DNA of 64,000 bases from assembly GCA_963575745.1 (NCBI GenBank), contig CAUYUJ010018565.1, positions 37,501 through 101,500 of the forward strand, written 5' to 3'. Source of the stretch: Prorocentrum cordatum (Eukaryota > Sar > Dinophyceae > Prorocentrales > Prorocentraceae). Below the pieces are notes generated by a model, which ran no database searches, had not been told where the DNA came from, and saw only the letters and a program-made list of their open reading frames with translations. The position numbers and the translations under genes were made by a program. Position 1 is the stretch's first letter. Each line of letters starts with the position of its first letter. This document shows positions 33,124-43,014 of the stretch, piece after piece.

Positions 33124-33329
33124 CTGCAGGAGCTGCCCCCACCAGCCCTCGCTCGGGGGTCGAGGGCCGGCCTGCTCAAGGGGGCCGAGCTGTGCGTCGA
33201 GTTCTCCGGGGACGGCGCACCGCCTTTCCCGACGCTCGATGACGGCGACCCCTCCCGCCCCGTCCTCCCTCCATGAAGGGGCCCACAAACACACAAATAA
33301 ATACACACAACTGACAGGATCCCCCCCAT

Positions 33330-33475
33330 AGTGTCCCATATTTCCTGGGTTTCTGTCTTCCCCCCACCTTCCCATATATGTTCCCATATTCTGTGGGGGA
33401 TCGACGATCAGTTGTGTCTGTGTGTGTTTTTTCTCCTCCGGAGTTGCGTTCTCCCCTCTCGGACGCCCCTCGAGA
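33330..33475. repeat. Dispersed repeat, uninterrupted copy
   Basis: Paralogue of bases 1-345. It reads across the point where the copy at the window start carries the MITE 108-313, so it shows the empty-site state. Confidence 0.6.
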
Positions 33476-33626
33476 CGTCGAGGCAGGGAGAGCGGGACGG
33501 CTGCGCGCGCGCCCGCGCCGCCCCCTTTCCCTCGGCGAGCCGGGCGCGAGACGAGAGAGACGGCACCGCGCGTGGCGACCGTGACGGCGGCGCCCCTCCC
33601 TCCGCACTCCTCGCCACCTTCTCCCT

Positions 33627-33840
33627 TTTGGACGCCCGACATGGGTACGGAAAGAATGGGTACAATGCCCCACAGCAGTTCCTGCTCATTCTGAACAGGA
33701 CTCGCTGTCGGTGTCGCCGCGGCCTGTCCATTTGAGACAGAGAAGGCCGCCTGCCCGACAGCGGCCGCTGCTGGTTTGGGACAGCATCCGTTGTTGAGCA
33801 CTGTACCCAAGTCTTTCCGTACCCGTTGCGGGCGTCCAAA
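33627..33840. mobile_element. MITE, 214 bp, TTTGGACGCCCG termini, 5 bp TSD
   Basis: Both ends start TTTGGACGCCCG and, after a four-base mismatch block, continue with GGGTACGGAAAGA; similarity extends about 45 bp. A perfect 5 bp duplication TCCCT lies at 33622-33626 and 33841-33845. Internal inverted words (CTGTCGG, GGCCGC) make the element fold almost completely. No coding capacity. Its ends differ from the TCGGGG family though the duplication length is the same. Confidence 0.8.
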
Positions 33841-33916
33841 TCCCTCGGGCGTCGCGCTCTGCGGGGGGGCCCCGCCCTCTCGAGGACTTTTGTTCGTGGA
33901 GGGCCCGGACTCTCGC

Positions 33917-33971
33917 GAGGAGGAGGAGGAGGAGGAGGAGGAGGAGGAGGAGGAGGAGGAGGAGGAGGAGG
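33917..33971. repeat. GAG microsatellite
   Basis: (GAG)n tract of about 55 bp. The stretch 33972-34379 that follows is GC-rich and shows no recognised feature. Confidence 0.9.
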
Positions 33972-34379
33972 CTTGGCTTCTCCCGTCGACCGCCGCGGGG
34001 AGGCGCGGCCCCGGCCTCCGTGCTCTCGGACGCCGGCCCTGGGCCGTGGCGCTCAGGGCGGGCCCTCGTGAGGTCCCAGACGCCACCCACCCAGACCCGC
34101 GTCCCGCTCGAGCACGCACATAGAGAAACCGCGCGCCGCCTCGTCGCCTCGGCGGCGCCAGAAGCGCCGCCAGGTGGCCCCAACGCCGATCCAAGAGATC
34201 CGCGCGGACCTCCCAGTTTTCATGCCCATGTCATGGTCTGTTTCCCCAGTCTGGGGAAACCAAGAGGTACCAATTACCGCTACGCCCTGGACCTCTCCTG
34301 CGGTAAGTTCTGACCAGAATCTCGAGGCGAATCCAGCGGTGCCCAGAAAGGGGAAAACGGGGGCAGGGTCCTAGCTCGC

Positions 34380-34528
34380 CGAGCGCGTTCCACTACTTGC
34401 AAAGTGCCTACTCGCAAACCTCCGAAGAACACCTGTCTGCTCTGATGTAATGTATCGTCGATCCCCCGCGGGGGATCCTGGCCATTTGCATTGCGAGTAG
34501 GTACTTTGCGAGTCGTGGAACGCGCTCG
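34380..34528. repeat. Foldback element with 37 bp arms
   Basis: Arms 34381-34417 and 34491-34527 match at 34 of 37 positions (GAGCGCGTTCCAC, then CCTACTCGCAA). The loop holds an 18 bp perfect palindrome GATCCCCCGCGGGGGATC at 34460-34477. No sure target duplication. Confidence 0.75.
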
Positions 34529-34655
34529 TCGGGTAGCGGCAGCGGGAAATACCTTTTCCTCCTCCGATATCCCCACGATCCTCGTCCGTCCGGCTCCCAT
34601 GGCGCCGAGCACTCGCAGCGCGACCGGGAGAGGCAGCGGGCTCCGGTTAGGAAGA

Positions 34656-34729
34656 CACCAACTATACACCAACACCGATCCTGGCCAGCATCACCCTGGG
34701 CCAGGATCGGTGTTGGTGTATAGTTGGTG
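34656..34729. repeat. Perfect 31 bp inverted repeat (hairpin)
   Basis: Arms 34656-34686 and 34699-34729 are exact reverse complements (starting CACCAACTATACACCAACAC) around a 12 base loop. Perfect arms of this length mean recent formation, active correction between arms, or selection. The arm contains the CCGATCCTGG word that also appears near 20755-20860. Confidence 0.9.
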
Positions 34730-34830
34730 CCCTCCGACCGGTGGCCCGTCGGCTCCGGGGGAGGCCGCGGCGCGGCCGACGGAGGCGCCCGCCACACCGC
34801 CCGCAGCTGCAGCCTCGGCACGCTCTCCGG

Positions 34831-34983
34831 CAGGGGGCCGCATGCGAACCCTGCCCCTGCCCCCCACGATTTCTCAGGGGGGGGCGGGGTTCCCTTCGCT
34901 CGGGAGCTCCCGAACGAGGTGAACCCCGCCCTCCCCCTCAGAAATTGGTCGGGGGTAGGGGTAGGGTTCGCATGTGGCCCCTG
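34831..34983. repeat. Foldback element with ~60 bp arms
   Basis: Left arm starts CAGGGGGCCGCATGCGAACC; right arm in reverse starts CAGGGGCCACATGCGAACCC. Pairing continues with a few gaps to the palindrome TCGGGAGCTCCCGA at the centre. The flanks TCCGG and TCTGG could be a 5 bp duplication with one change. The CAGGGG end is hAT-like, but no 8 bp duplication is seen. Confidence 0.7.
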
Positions 34984-36296
34984 TCTGGGGCCTGGGGGTG
35001 AGAGCCGCGGGAGCGAGCACCACGGAGGAGGCAGGGGCAAGCGTGCTGGGCCTCACAGGAGAAACGACATCAACGCTGGAGGTCACCACCGCCCTCCTGG
35101 AAGCTGCGAGATCGGCAATCCGTGGACACCGCGGCCCTGGGTGTCGCCTGGGTGATGGCGGAGAACATCGCCGATCTCCTCAGCCGGATGGCCCTGCTTG
35201 ATGCGTCTGTCTGCACCAGTGCGCCCCAAAGGGGAGACTCCACCTGCTTGAGACAGGCACCAAAAAGAGCCAAGATCTGCTCCATGGGGTGGGAGAGGAG
35301 AGGGGGGGTGCGAGGGCCCGCGCCGCATGGCCGTCACAGAAAAGCCAGCCTCGTGGCAAGACCTCTGTGCACGGAGCGCGACGCCAGCTGCAGAAAGCCG
35401 GCCCCTCGCCCCGAGCGGCCGCCGCCGCCGACACGGTCCATCGGCGGGGTGCCTCAGCGTCGCCGCGGTTGGCCTCGGCTCGCGAGCGGGGGGCCCTCTG
35501 CCCCGCGGCCGGGACAGGCCATGGGGTGGAGTCGTGGTGCTCCCGCTTGGCACGACGGCCTGTGGCCAGGCTCAGTGGACCTTCGGCCCCGCGGAGCGGG
35601 GGCCCGCCCCCGTGTGGCGCAGCCTGGCAACGACGGGGCCTCCGTGGCTTCCGCCTTCGGCCTGCAGCCTGCCCATCCCTCTCCTCCTGCGTGCTGCTCC
35701 TCCTGCTCACTCTTCCTCCCCCACTCCAGACGACCACACGGTCCCGCCCTCCTTCCGCACGGCACGTCCGGCGGCCATGCAGCTCGAACTGCCAAACCAC
35801 TAAACCGATAGAGGGCGGATGATGTTCAACATGTGCATCTAACCGTAATGCCTTGCACATTCGTCTTCAGCTTTTCTAATACCTGCATGCACGGGTGGAG
35901 TGCGCTGTTTCCTGATTGTCTGAGCTCTTGGCGTTGTGGTTTGATAGTGTGTTGTGTCGTGGTGCTTGTTGAATGTTCTTACTTCTGTCATTTAAACCTG
36001 GATGTGCGCATTGATGTGTTAAACATACGAACCGCGTTGACAACGTACACATTCGCCGTAACAGCTTCCAACGGCTAACACGGATTTAGGTAACGCCGCT
36101 TTCAAACATAACCCTGTCATTGATGGCACGCAAAATTCGCTGTATAAGTCATTGAACATCTACACGGATGGAGAACTCATTTTGAACAGGCCTCAAGCAC
36201 ATACGACGAACAACTCAAGAAACACGCATTGCAAAGATGGAGGGCAACTTCGCTTCAACATCGGGCTCTCATGACAGTCCGCCACCGTGCCTTGTG
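34984..36296. other. No gene recognised
   Basis: GC-rich to about 35800, then AT-richer to 36290. 35195-35283 is a copy of the dispersed repeat near 26070-26130. Overlapping frames on both strands between 35180 and 35860 have similar quality, so none is called. Confidence 0.4.
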
Positions 36297-36301
36297 CACG
36301 T

Positions 36302-36473
36302 TCGGCGGTGGACAAACCTCCCTTTAGTAAACCTCCCTTTGGTGAAAAAGGGCCTAAGACCGAAACCGACGGGCCTGGACCCGCAAAAATGACGGCCGCG
36401 ACGCCCTCTCTCGAACCGAGAACGGTCAATTCGCTAATCGACGTGTCAGGGTAGGAGGTCTGTCCACCCACGA
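36302..36473. mobile_element. MITE family TCGGGG, copy C (172 bp)
   Basis: The most diverged copy: left end TCGGCGGTGGACAAACCTCC, right end in reverse TCGTGGGTGGACAGACCTCC. A perfect 5 bp duplication CACGT lies at 36297-36301 and 36474-36478. Its interior matches copies A and B (GACGGCCGCGACGCCCTCTC, CTAATCGACGTGTCA). Confidence 0.85.
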
Positions 36474-36699
36474 CACGTCAAGGCGTGGACGAATGCCAAG
36501 GACTGTCTGATAAGGTTCCTGTACTCGCTCGAGCGACCGCCCCCTCACCATCGTCTCCCTGTATGCACGGCGCCCCCCTCCCGAGGCCGCGGTCTCTCGT
36601 AAGACCACGGGTCCGCGCTCCCAAGGCCTCGACTACTCGCCAAAACGACGGATCCGCGCCCCGAGCGCTGAAGACGGGCCATCGTGCAGGCAACCAGGG

Positions 36700-37215
36700 A
36701 ACCAAGATGGTCCAAGGTGCCTCGAAGACGGCCCAAGATGGTCCCCAGGCGGTCCAATATGGCTTCGAGGCTGCCCAAGATGTCCCCACGAGGGCTCAAA
36801 AGGGCCACAAGAGGACCTTCAACAGGGCCCGAAGAAACCACAAATAATTGATGCCAATACTGTTTCAACAATGTGTCGCATTCTCGCCTTTTCGGGCTTC
36901 CGTCAGATTAAGCCAGCCCCAGGCGCCTCTACGATTGCTACAAGACGGCCCAAGAGGCCCCCCGAAAGGATCCCAAGACGGTTCAAGAGGTCCCAAGAGG
37001 CATCCAAGACGGCTCCAAAACGTCCCAAGAGGGCCTCCATAAGACGTCCTCAGAAGGCCTTTCGACGGCCCCGCGACGGCCTCACGACGGCCCCCAGACA
37101 CCCACCATACGGCCAGAAGGGCCCCAAAACGGCCCAAGAGAACAAAATACACCCTAAGAGGGCCCCGAAACGGCCCAAGAGGGCCCCACGGGGCCCACCA
37201 GACTGCCTCACAGGA
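36700..37215. repeat. CCAAGATGG/AAGAGGCCC tract 5
   Basis: Degenerate decamer tract with words such as CCCAAGATGGTCC and CCCAAGAGGGCC, interrupted at 36830-36940. Confidence 0.7.
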
Positions 37216-37301
37216 GACTAAGTCAGCCCCACAACGAGCCAAACAAGTGCCAACAGAACTCATCAAATAATGAAAACGAAACGTGTCACGTGTGACGGAC
37301 T

Positions 37302-37395
37302 TCCCCCTCCTCCTCCTCCTCCTCCTCCTCCTCCTCCTCCTCCTCCTTATCCTCCTGTTTGTCATCATCAGCGTTATCATAATCATCATCAACAG

Positions 37396-37442
<47 letters not shown>

Positions 37443-37461
37443 GCATCAGCATCAGCATCAG

Positions 37462-37496
<35 letters not shown>

Positions 37497-38305
37497 GTAT
37501 CATCATCACAATCATTATCATCATCATAATCAGCAGCAGCAGCATCATCATCATCATCGTCATCGTAATCGTCATCATCAGCATCATCATCAGCATCAGC
37601 ATCCTCATCAGCATCGTCAGCATCGTCATAATCATCATCACCATCATCATCATCATCATCATCATCATCATATTCATCTTCATCACCATCATCATCACCA
37701 TCGTCATCATCATCATCGTCATCGTCATCGTCGCCAGCATCATCATGATCATCAACATCAACCTCAACATCATCATCATCGTCGTCGTCATCAGCATCGT
37801 CATCATCAGCATGATCGTCATCATCATCGTCATCATCATCATCGTCATCATCAGCATCATCCTCGTCATCATCGGCATCATAATCGCCATCACCATCATC
37901 ATCAGCATCCTCATCCTCATCCTCATCCCCATCCTCATCCCCATCCTCATACTCATCCTCATCTTCAGCATCATCATCATCATCAGCATTCTCGTCGACG
38001 TTATCGTAAGCATCATCATCATCATCATCATCATCACCATCACAATCGCAATCACCAGCACCATCATCAGAATCATCACCACCATTCTCATCATCAGCAC
38101 CACCATCATCAGCATTAGCGTCCGCATACTCATTGGTATCATCACCGCCCACCAACTCCTCCTCATCCTCCTGCTCCTCCTCCCCCTCCTCCTCCTCCAC
38201 ATCAAGATCATCATCATCACCATCACCACCACAACCACCACCCTCCTCCTCCTTCCCCTCATCGTCATCATGATTATGATCAGGATCATCATCATCAGCA
38301 TCAAC

Positions 38306-38349
<44 letters not shown>

Positions 38350-38439
38350 GAACCTCAACATCAACCTCAACATTATCATCATCACCACCACTATCACCAT
38401 CAACATCAACATCACCACCATCGTCACTATCAACAACAA

Positions 38440-38476
<37 letters not shown>

Positions 38477-38512
38477 GTCATCGCTATCGTCATCGCAATC
38501 ATCCTCATCCTC
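37302..38512. repeat. Giant compound CTC and CAT microsatellite, ~1.2 kb
   Basis: Starts with (CTC)n at 37302-37346, then CAT/CAG/CGT/CCT trinucleotides. All three frames per strand are open, giving poly-His, poly-Ile and poly-Asp frames of up to about 460 codons. Interruptions are themselves trinucleotide-phased, so the tract has grown in steps of three. Confidence 0.95.
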
Positions 38513-39840
38513 ATCACAGCTCTCCCACCCTCGAACAGTCGCCACTCAGCTGGCACGCTGGCTGGGCCTGCAGCAGGCAATTGGGTAATTTTTCAAACTG
38601 AGCACTCGCTCGACACTGTAATAAATACTAAGTTCCCGCATGCTCACATGCCGTGCTAAATACAGCATGGCAGCTCAATTTGAAATCAATGACAGGTCCA
38701 TGCGCAGGGGACTTTGGACGGGAAGGTACATTGCAATATTGCTGATGCATCCTGGATTTACTCTAGTCCTCCCTGAGGTCTCTTAGATCGCTGCTGCCAG
38801 AACCGCGAGCACTGCATACATTGCGAAAACCGCCGTCGTGCCGTCGTCCTCCACCCCCTGTCGTCCTCTTCCTCGCTACCGTCGTCCACGTCTCGGGTGC
38901 ACACTTCGATCGGAAAGGTCAATGCAGACAACGCCGGCTCTCTCGCCAGGTCCAAATTCGCCTACAATCGGTCCCAGGACCCCTCTCGGGGTCCATACTG
39001 ACTTTTTCAAGGCGGATCCAGCCGTGGTGACGAAAAGTTCCCCAGGAGGCCATAACCAATTAAGAGAAACTCCAGAGAAGTCCGACGTCGTCAGGGCTGG
39101 CCCCCTCCGAAAGGAGCCACCCACCACCCTGTGCAAGAGTGACATCCGGTGCGCTGCTTTCGGGGGGAGGGGCGCCGCGCAGGGGGGGGGGGGCCTCGCG
39201 GGCGCCTTGGAGGCGTTGAGCAGCAGGAACGTCACCTCGAGGGTGCGCCGGACCACGGCGGGGGGGTGGCGCATCTGGCGGATCTCCTGCACAGGGCACA
39301 GAACGCAGAGTCCGGTGCAACGATAAGGCGGGTAGGCTCAGGGGGGGACGCAACGATCCCCAATCGCGCACTGATCGCCGATAGGGGCCTGATAGCCCCA
39401 CACCGCCTAGGAACATGCGGAACATGCGGACTCGCGATGTATCGCTGACTCTAGGTCGACGTTTCTCTTTCTGATCTTATCGTTGCCTCTGAGAGAGCTA
39501 GGAAGCAACTCTGGGACGTCTTCCGAAGGGTAGAAAGCCCGACTGGAGGGGCAACGGCCCAGATTTGCCGCACTTGAACCCAGGATGAAGTCGGATTGAA
39601 CGCAACTTCACTTTAGGCCGGTTATCGCCCATGGTTATACCAGCGGGGCTGTTTTGGGCGGTTCTGGAGTCCTCCAACGCACTCTTGAAGTCGTGCAAGT
39701 TTTAGGCAATACTAACAGCCGTCTGGGCGTATGTGGTGTCACGAATTCGCTCTTGCAATGCCATAATACCCCTCTTCCCCGCATTACCCCTCCCCCAATC
39801 TCCTAGGCCTGGAAGGGAAAGGTCGCGACGAGTTAAGGCG
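38513..39840. other. No gene recognised
   Basis: Mixed-composition sequence. No repeat, motif or strong coding bias was seen. Confidence 0.4.
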
Positions 39841-39844
39841 TCCA

Positions 39845-40330
39845 AGATGGCCAATGATGGGCCCTTTACGGCCCCATCTTGCAACAGACGCCATCGAACG
39901 TGACATACTATAGCTCAAGATGACTGACGATACCGTCCGAGATGTCTCCAATATGCCTCAAGACGGCTCGAGGTGGCCTCGGAGCCTTCCGGGCACGCAG
40001 TCGAGAGGCCAAAGACACTCCAAACCGTCGGACAGACAATCAATGAAATTGGCCTTCTCGTCTTTGCGTTTGCGATGGGCTTCCGAGGCCTCAGGATGGC
40101 TCTAAGATCGCCCAGGAGAGGCAAGAGGGGCCCAAGAGGGCTCCAAGATGGCCCCAACAGCGCCACAAGGGGCGATGAGGGGGTCTCCGACGGGTGGATT
40201 AATCGGATTGTAAACAAGAGTGGCCCCTGGCCTCCAAGAGGCACCTGCTTTTACCTATGGCCTCCCAGACGGCCCCATGGTCCTCAAGAAGACCCAAGAG
40301 TGCCTTGAGGGCTCCTAAATGTGCCTCTGG
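39845..40330. repeat. CCAAGATGG tract 6 (sparse)
   Basis: Looser version of the decamer tract, with CAAGATGGCC, CAAGAGGGCC and CTCAAGA words separated by unique sequence. 40331-40704 shows no recognised feature. Confidence 0.55.
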
Positions 40331-40704
40331 AGAGCTCCGAAATGGATCCAAAAGACTCCCACAGGTTTCTAAGTTCACGAAGCGTGAAATATGTTGGCTG
40401 TCGGAACCTCTCTCCGAACCACTTGTAGCCCCTGGGCGTACTTGGACAATTTTGACACTCTCTCGGGGCCTCTTAGTCGTGAAGCCCTCCGGGCCTCCTG
40501 GTGCCATGGGGAGGCCACTGGGAGCCGTCTGAGGCGTCTGGTGGGCCGTCTCTGCGCCTTTTTTTCTGTTTGTTCTTTGTGATCGAACGCATGCAGGGTA
40601 ATTACGAAGAGACGCGCAAACATCGCCACCTAAACAGGGCATCGATGTGCTTTCCCTTGACCCTCACATCGCGCTGGTGAAACCGTATGGCCAGCGAGTG
40701 TAAA

Positions 40705-40902
40705 CATGACAATATCATGGCACCTGTATGGCAGTAGCATGGCAACTGCATGGCAGCAGCATGGCAATCGCATGGCAATAGCATGGCAACTGCATGACAA
40801 CTGAACGGCAACTGCGTGGCAACAGCAGGGCAATGGCATGTCAACTGCATGTCAATAGCATGGCGATCGCATGGCAACAGCATGGCAATGGCATGTAAGC
40901 TG
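40705..40902. repeat. 11 bp tandem repeat, 18 copies
   Basis: Eighteen units of CATGGCAANNG occupy exactly 198 bp with no insertion or deletion; variation is by substitution only, mostly at positions 9-10 (CAACTG, CAATAG, CAATCG). Each unit carries a CATG site or a one-base variant. Confidence 0.9.
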
Positions 40903-42148
40903 TCTCGCCATGCTGGCTCACACAAGAGCACTGCCATGGGCCTATCAAATAACATTACATTCGGGCCAACGTATGACGCCCAAAAAAACATCAGACAAAG
41001 CAATTAGGACGATCCCATGCAAGCGAATTAGCGAAAGCTCCGACATGCACTGCCGCATACTAGCGAGATAGTGCGCGACGTCCTGTGATACAAGTATCGA
41101 GGGTCCGCGCCGATCTCTTGGCTCTCGGCCGGACCCCGTGGGGCGGCGCTGATGGCGCCGAGCAAGTGAAGCTAAGAGTGGTACGGGCGCGAGCTGCCAA
41201 CAACAACCTCGGGAGCTGGCTCAAGGGGGGGGGGGGGGGGGAAATTGACAATCGGCGACGCATCGCCGACAGAGCGGCGGAGGAGGAGGAGGAGGAGGAG
41301 GAGGAGGAGGAGGACGAGGCTCCTGGGCGGGGGTGGGCTCTCAGACACCCTGCAGGCGGTGCATGGACTTGGGGGGCGGTCGGCGCGTGTGCCCCCCCTG
41401 AGCCTGCCCACCCTCGTCGTTGCCGCCGGCGCTTGCCCGGGCTCCTCGCCGTGCCGATCGGGCCCGAAGAGAAGCCGTCCGCTCACTGGAAGGTACAGAC
41501 ACATCCACCACAGTTGTTGGTGCTCCGTGAAGGCAGCCAGTGTCCGACAAATTGCCCTCTGCTCTGCAACCGACGCCAACCGCTCCTGCGCAGTGGCAGG
41601 ATGAGAATGGGGGGCAAAGCGACCTTGGTAAACCGATTGAATTGCAGACAACTTTGGCGAGCCGAGATTTGCGCCACGGCTGCTGCGTGGTGAACGGCCG
41701 CGACTCGCGCTTCCAGCAGCCCCAGAGTCAACGGGATGTGCCTAGCAACTAGATAAGCCGATATGCGCTCTCGTGGCGACGAGACAAAACATGCTGTGGC
41801 TGCGCACGCGTATACATATATACACTCAGTAAGTCAGGCCAATAGCGTGAGCGCGTGGACAGTCAGGGAGTCAGCCATGCTCACGCGCAGACAACTTGCG
41901 TAGTATTAAAACATGCCACGCTCGCCAGCACTACCTGGCTGCGGCCGTGGAAACGCGGGTCAAAATGCTATCGCTGTGCCCGACATGGCCGGCACAGTGG
42001 GCGGCACGGTGGCCGAGACAGTGGCCAACGCAGTGCTGATGCCTCCTCGTGAACATCTTGCTCATCCTCATCCTCCTTCTCTACCCCCGTCTCCCTGGCC
42101 CAGGCGTCCCCCCAGGGCTGGCCCAGGGGGGGCGCGGCGCGCGGATGC
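40903..42148. other. G tract, GGA microsatellite and coding-like remnant
   Basis: 41226-41241 is a G run and 41278-41312 a (GGA)n tract. On the minus strand 41650-41740 (core LGLLEARVAAVHHAAAVAQI) and, in another frame, 41480-41650 (core HPATAQERLASVAEQRAICR) look protein-like and may be exon remnants split near 41650. No family is recognised. Confidence 0.3.
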
Positions 42149-42640
42149 TCAGATGCTCAGTACCTTCGGGCTGGCCGCGCAGCCCTGGTCGGGCAGCCTG
42201 GATCGATCGCCAGCCAGCGCCGCCTTCAGGCAGCCTCCGAAGAAGGGGCTGCTCGAGTCGACGTGCCCGCCTGGCGATTGCGGAGAATGGGGCGGCCGTG
42301 GCGAATCCTGCGAGGAGGCGCTCGAACTGGGCGAGACCTCGCGCACCGACTCCACGCCGCCGAAGCGCACCTTCCTGACGCCACGCTCCAGCGCGGGCCC
42401 CGCGGCCGGCGATGCGTCGTGGCGCCCCGCGGCGCCCACGCTGCCGCGCTGGGTCGGCGAGGACGCGCCGTGGACGCCCCCCAACGGCCGCTTGTCTGCG
42501 TGCCGTCCGGTCTGGTCGCCAACGGGCCCCGACTCCCGGTGCGGCCGCACGAGCGGGGAGAGGACCCAGCTGGTCCTCTTGGAGCCCATCGGGGCAATGC
42601 TCCTGCCCCCCGCGAGGGCGCCCGCGGGCAGGAGCGGCAT
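42149..42640 (-). CDS. Hypothetical protein or 3' exon with RVxF-type motif
   Basis: The minus-strand frame has an ATG at 42640 and TGA at 42149-42151, giving 163 residues. By eye close to nine in ten codons end in G or C, far stronger than in the overlapping frames, which is the main evidence for coding. The N-terminal half is Pro/Gly/Arg-rich and disordered-looking; near the middle is RKVRFGGVESVREVSP, which resembles the RVxF docking motif by which proteins bind phosphatase PP1; a Ser/Pro-rich segment (SSSASSQDSPRPPHSPQSP) and FFGGCLKAALAGD follow. The frame is also open upstream of the ATG to 42838, so this may be the last exon of a longer gene. PP1 binding is inference from a short motif. 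Confidence 0.5.
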   Translation of the reverse strand: MPLLPAGALAGGRSIAPMGSKRTSWVLSPLVRPHRESGPVGDQTGRHADKRPLGGVHGASSPTQRGSVGAAGRHDASPAAGPALERGVRKVRFGGVESVREVSPSSSASSQDSPRPPHSPQSPGGHVDSSSPFFGGCLKAALAGDRSRLPDQGCAASPKVLSI

Positions 42641-43014
42641 CGCGCACGAACGCGCTCGCGGCAAGGTCCCCCGCGGACGGCGGGGCCGATCCGCGCGCGC
42701 TAACACCCTTGGGCCAACATCGCTACGGAGGGCCGTCTCGGAGCGGTCTGAAGCATTCTTGGAGACGTGAGGGACTCTCCTTTGAAATTCTTGAGGGGCC
42801 GGTCCCCTATAGGGAAACAAGACGCGAAGTCCAGGCAAAGTTCTATGTGCACCAATCTAGGTGCGTTGCACCAACTTGCTCTGTGGGGGTATCCCTGGGA
42901 TCATTTCCTAGACAGGTTGTCCGGCACGAGCCCATACATATGTACAAACATCCGAAAGAGCGTGTTATACCGCTGCTGGTGGAAAACCTGGAGGGGTCAC
43001 TGGGGGTTCCCAAC
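42641..43014. other. No recognised feature
   Basis: Less GC-rich sequence between the exon above and the inverted repeat below. Nothing is recognised. Confidence 0.4.

Noticed and set aside
35180-35860. Gene on either strand
   Set aside because: Several overlapping frames on both strands have comparable composition and none shows a motif or splice-site support.
37283-38659. Long poly-Ile, poly-His and poly-Asp reading frames
   Set aside because: All frames are open because the DNA is a trinucleotide microsatellite; no non-repeat protein sequence flanks them.
40615-40690. Inverted orphan leader of composite repeat A
   Set aside because: Only a short stretch (GTTTAGGTGGCGAT on the minus strand) resembles the orphan leader at 9690; too little to call.
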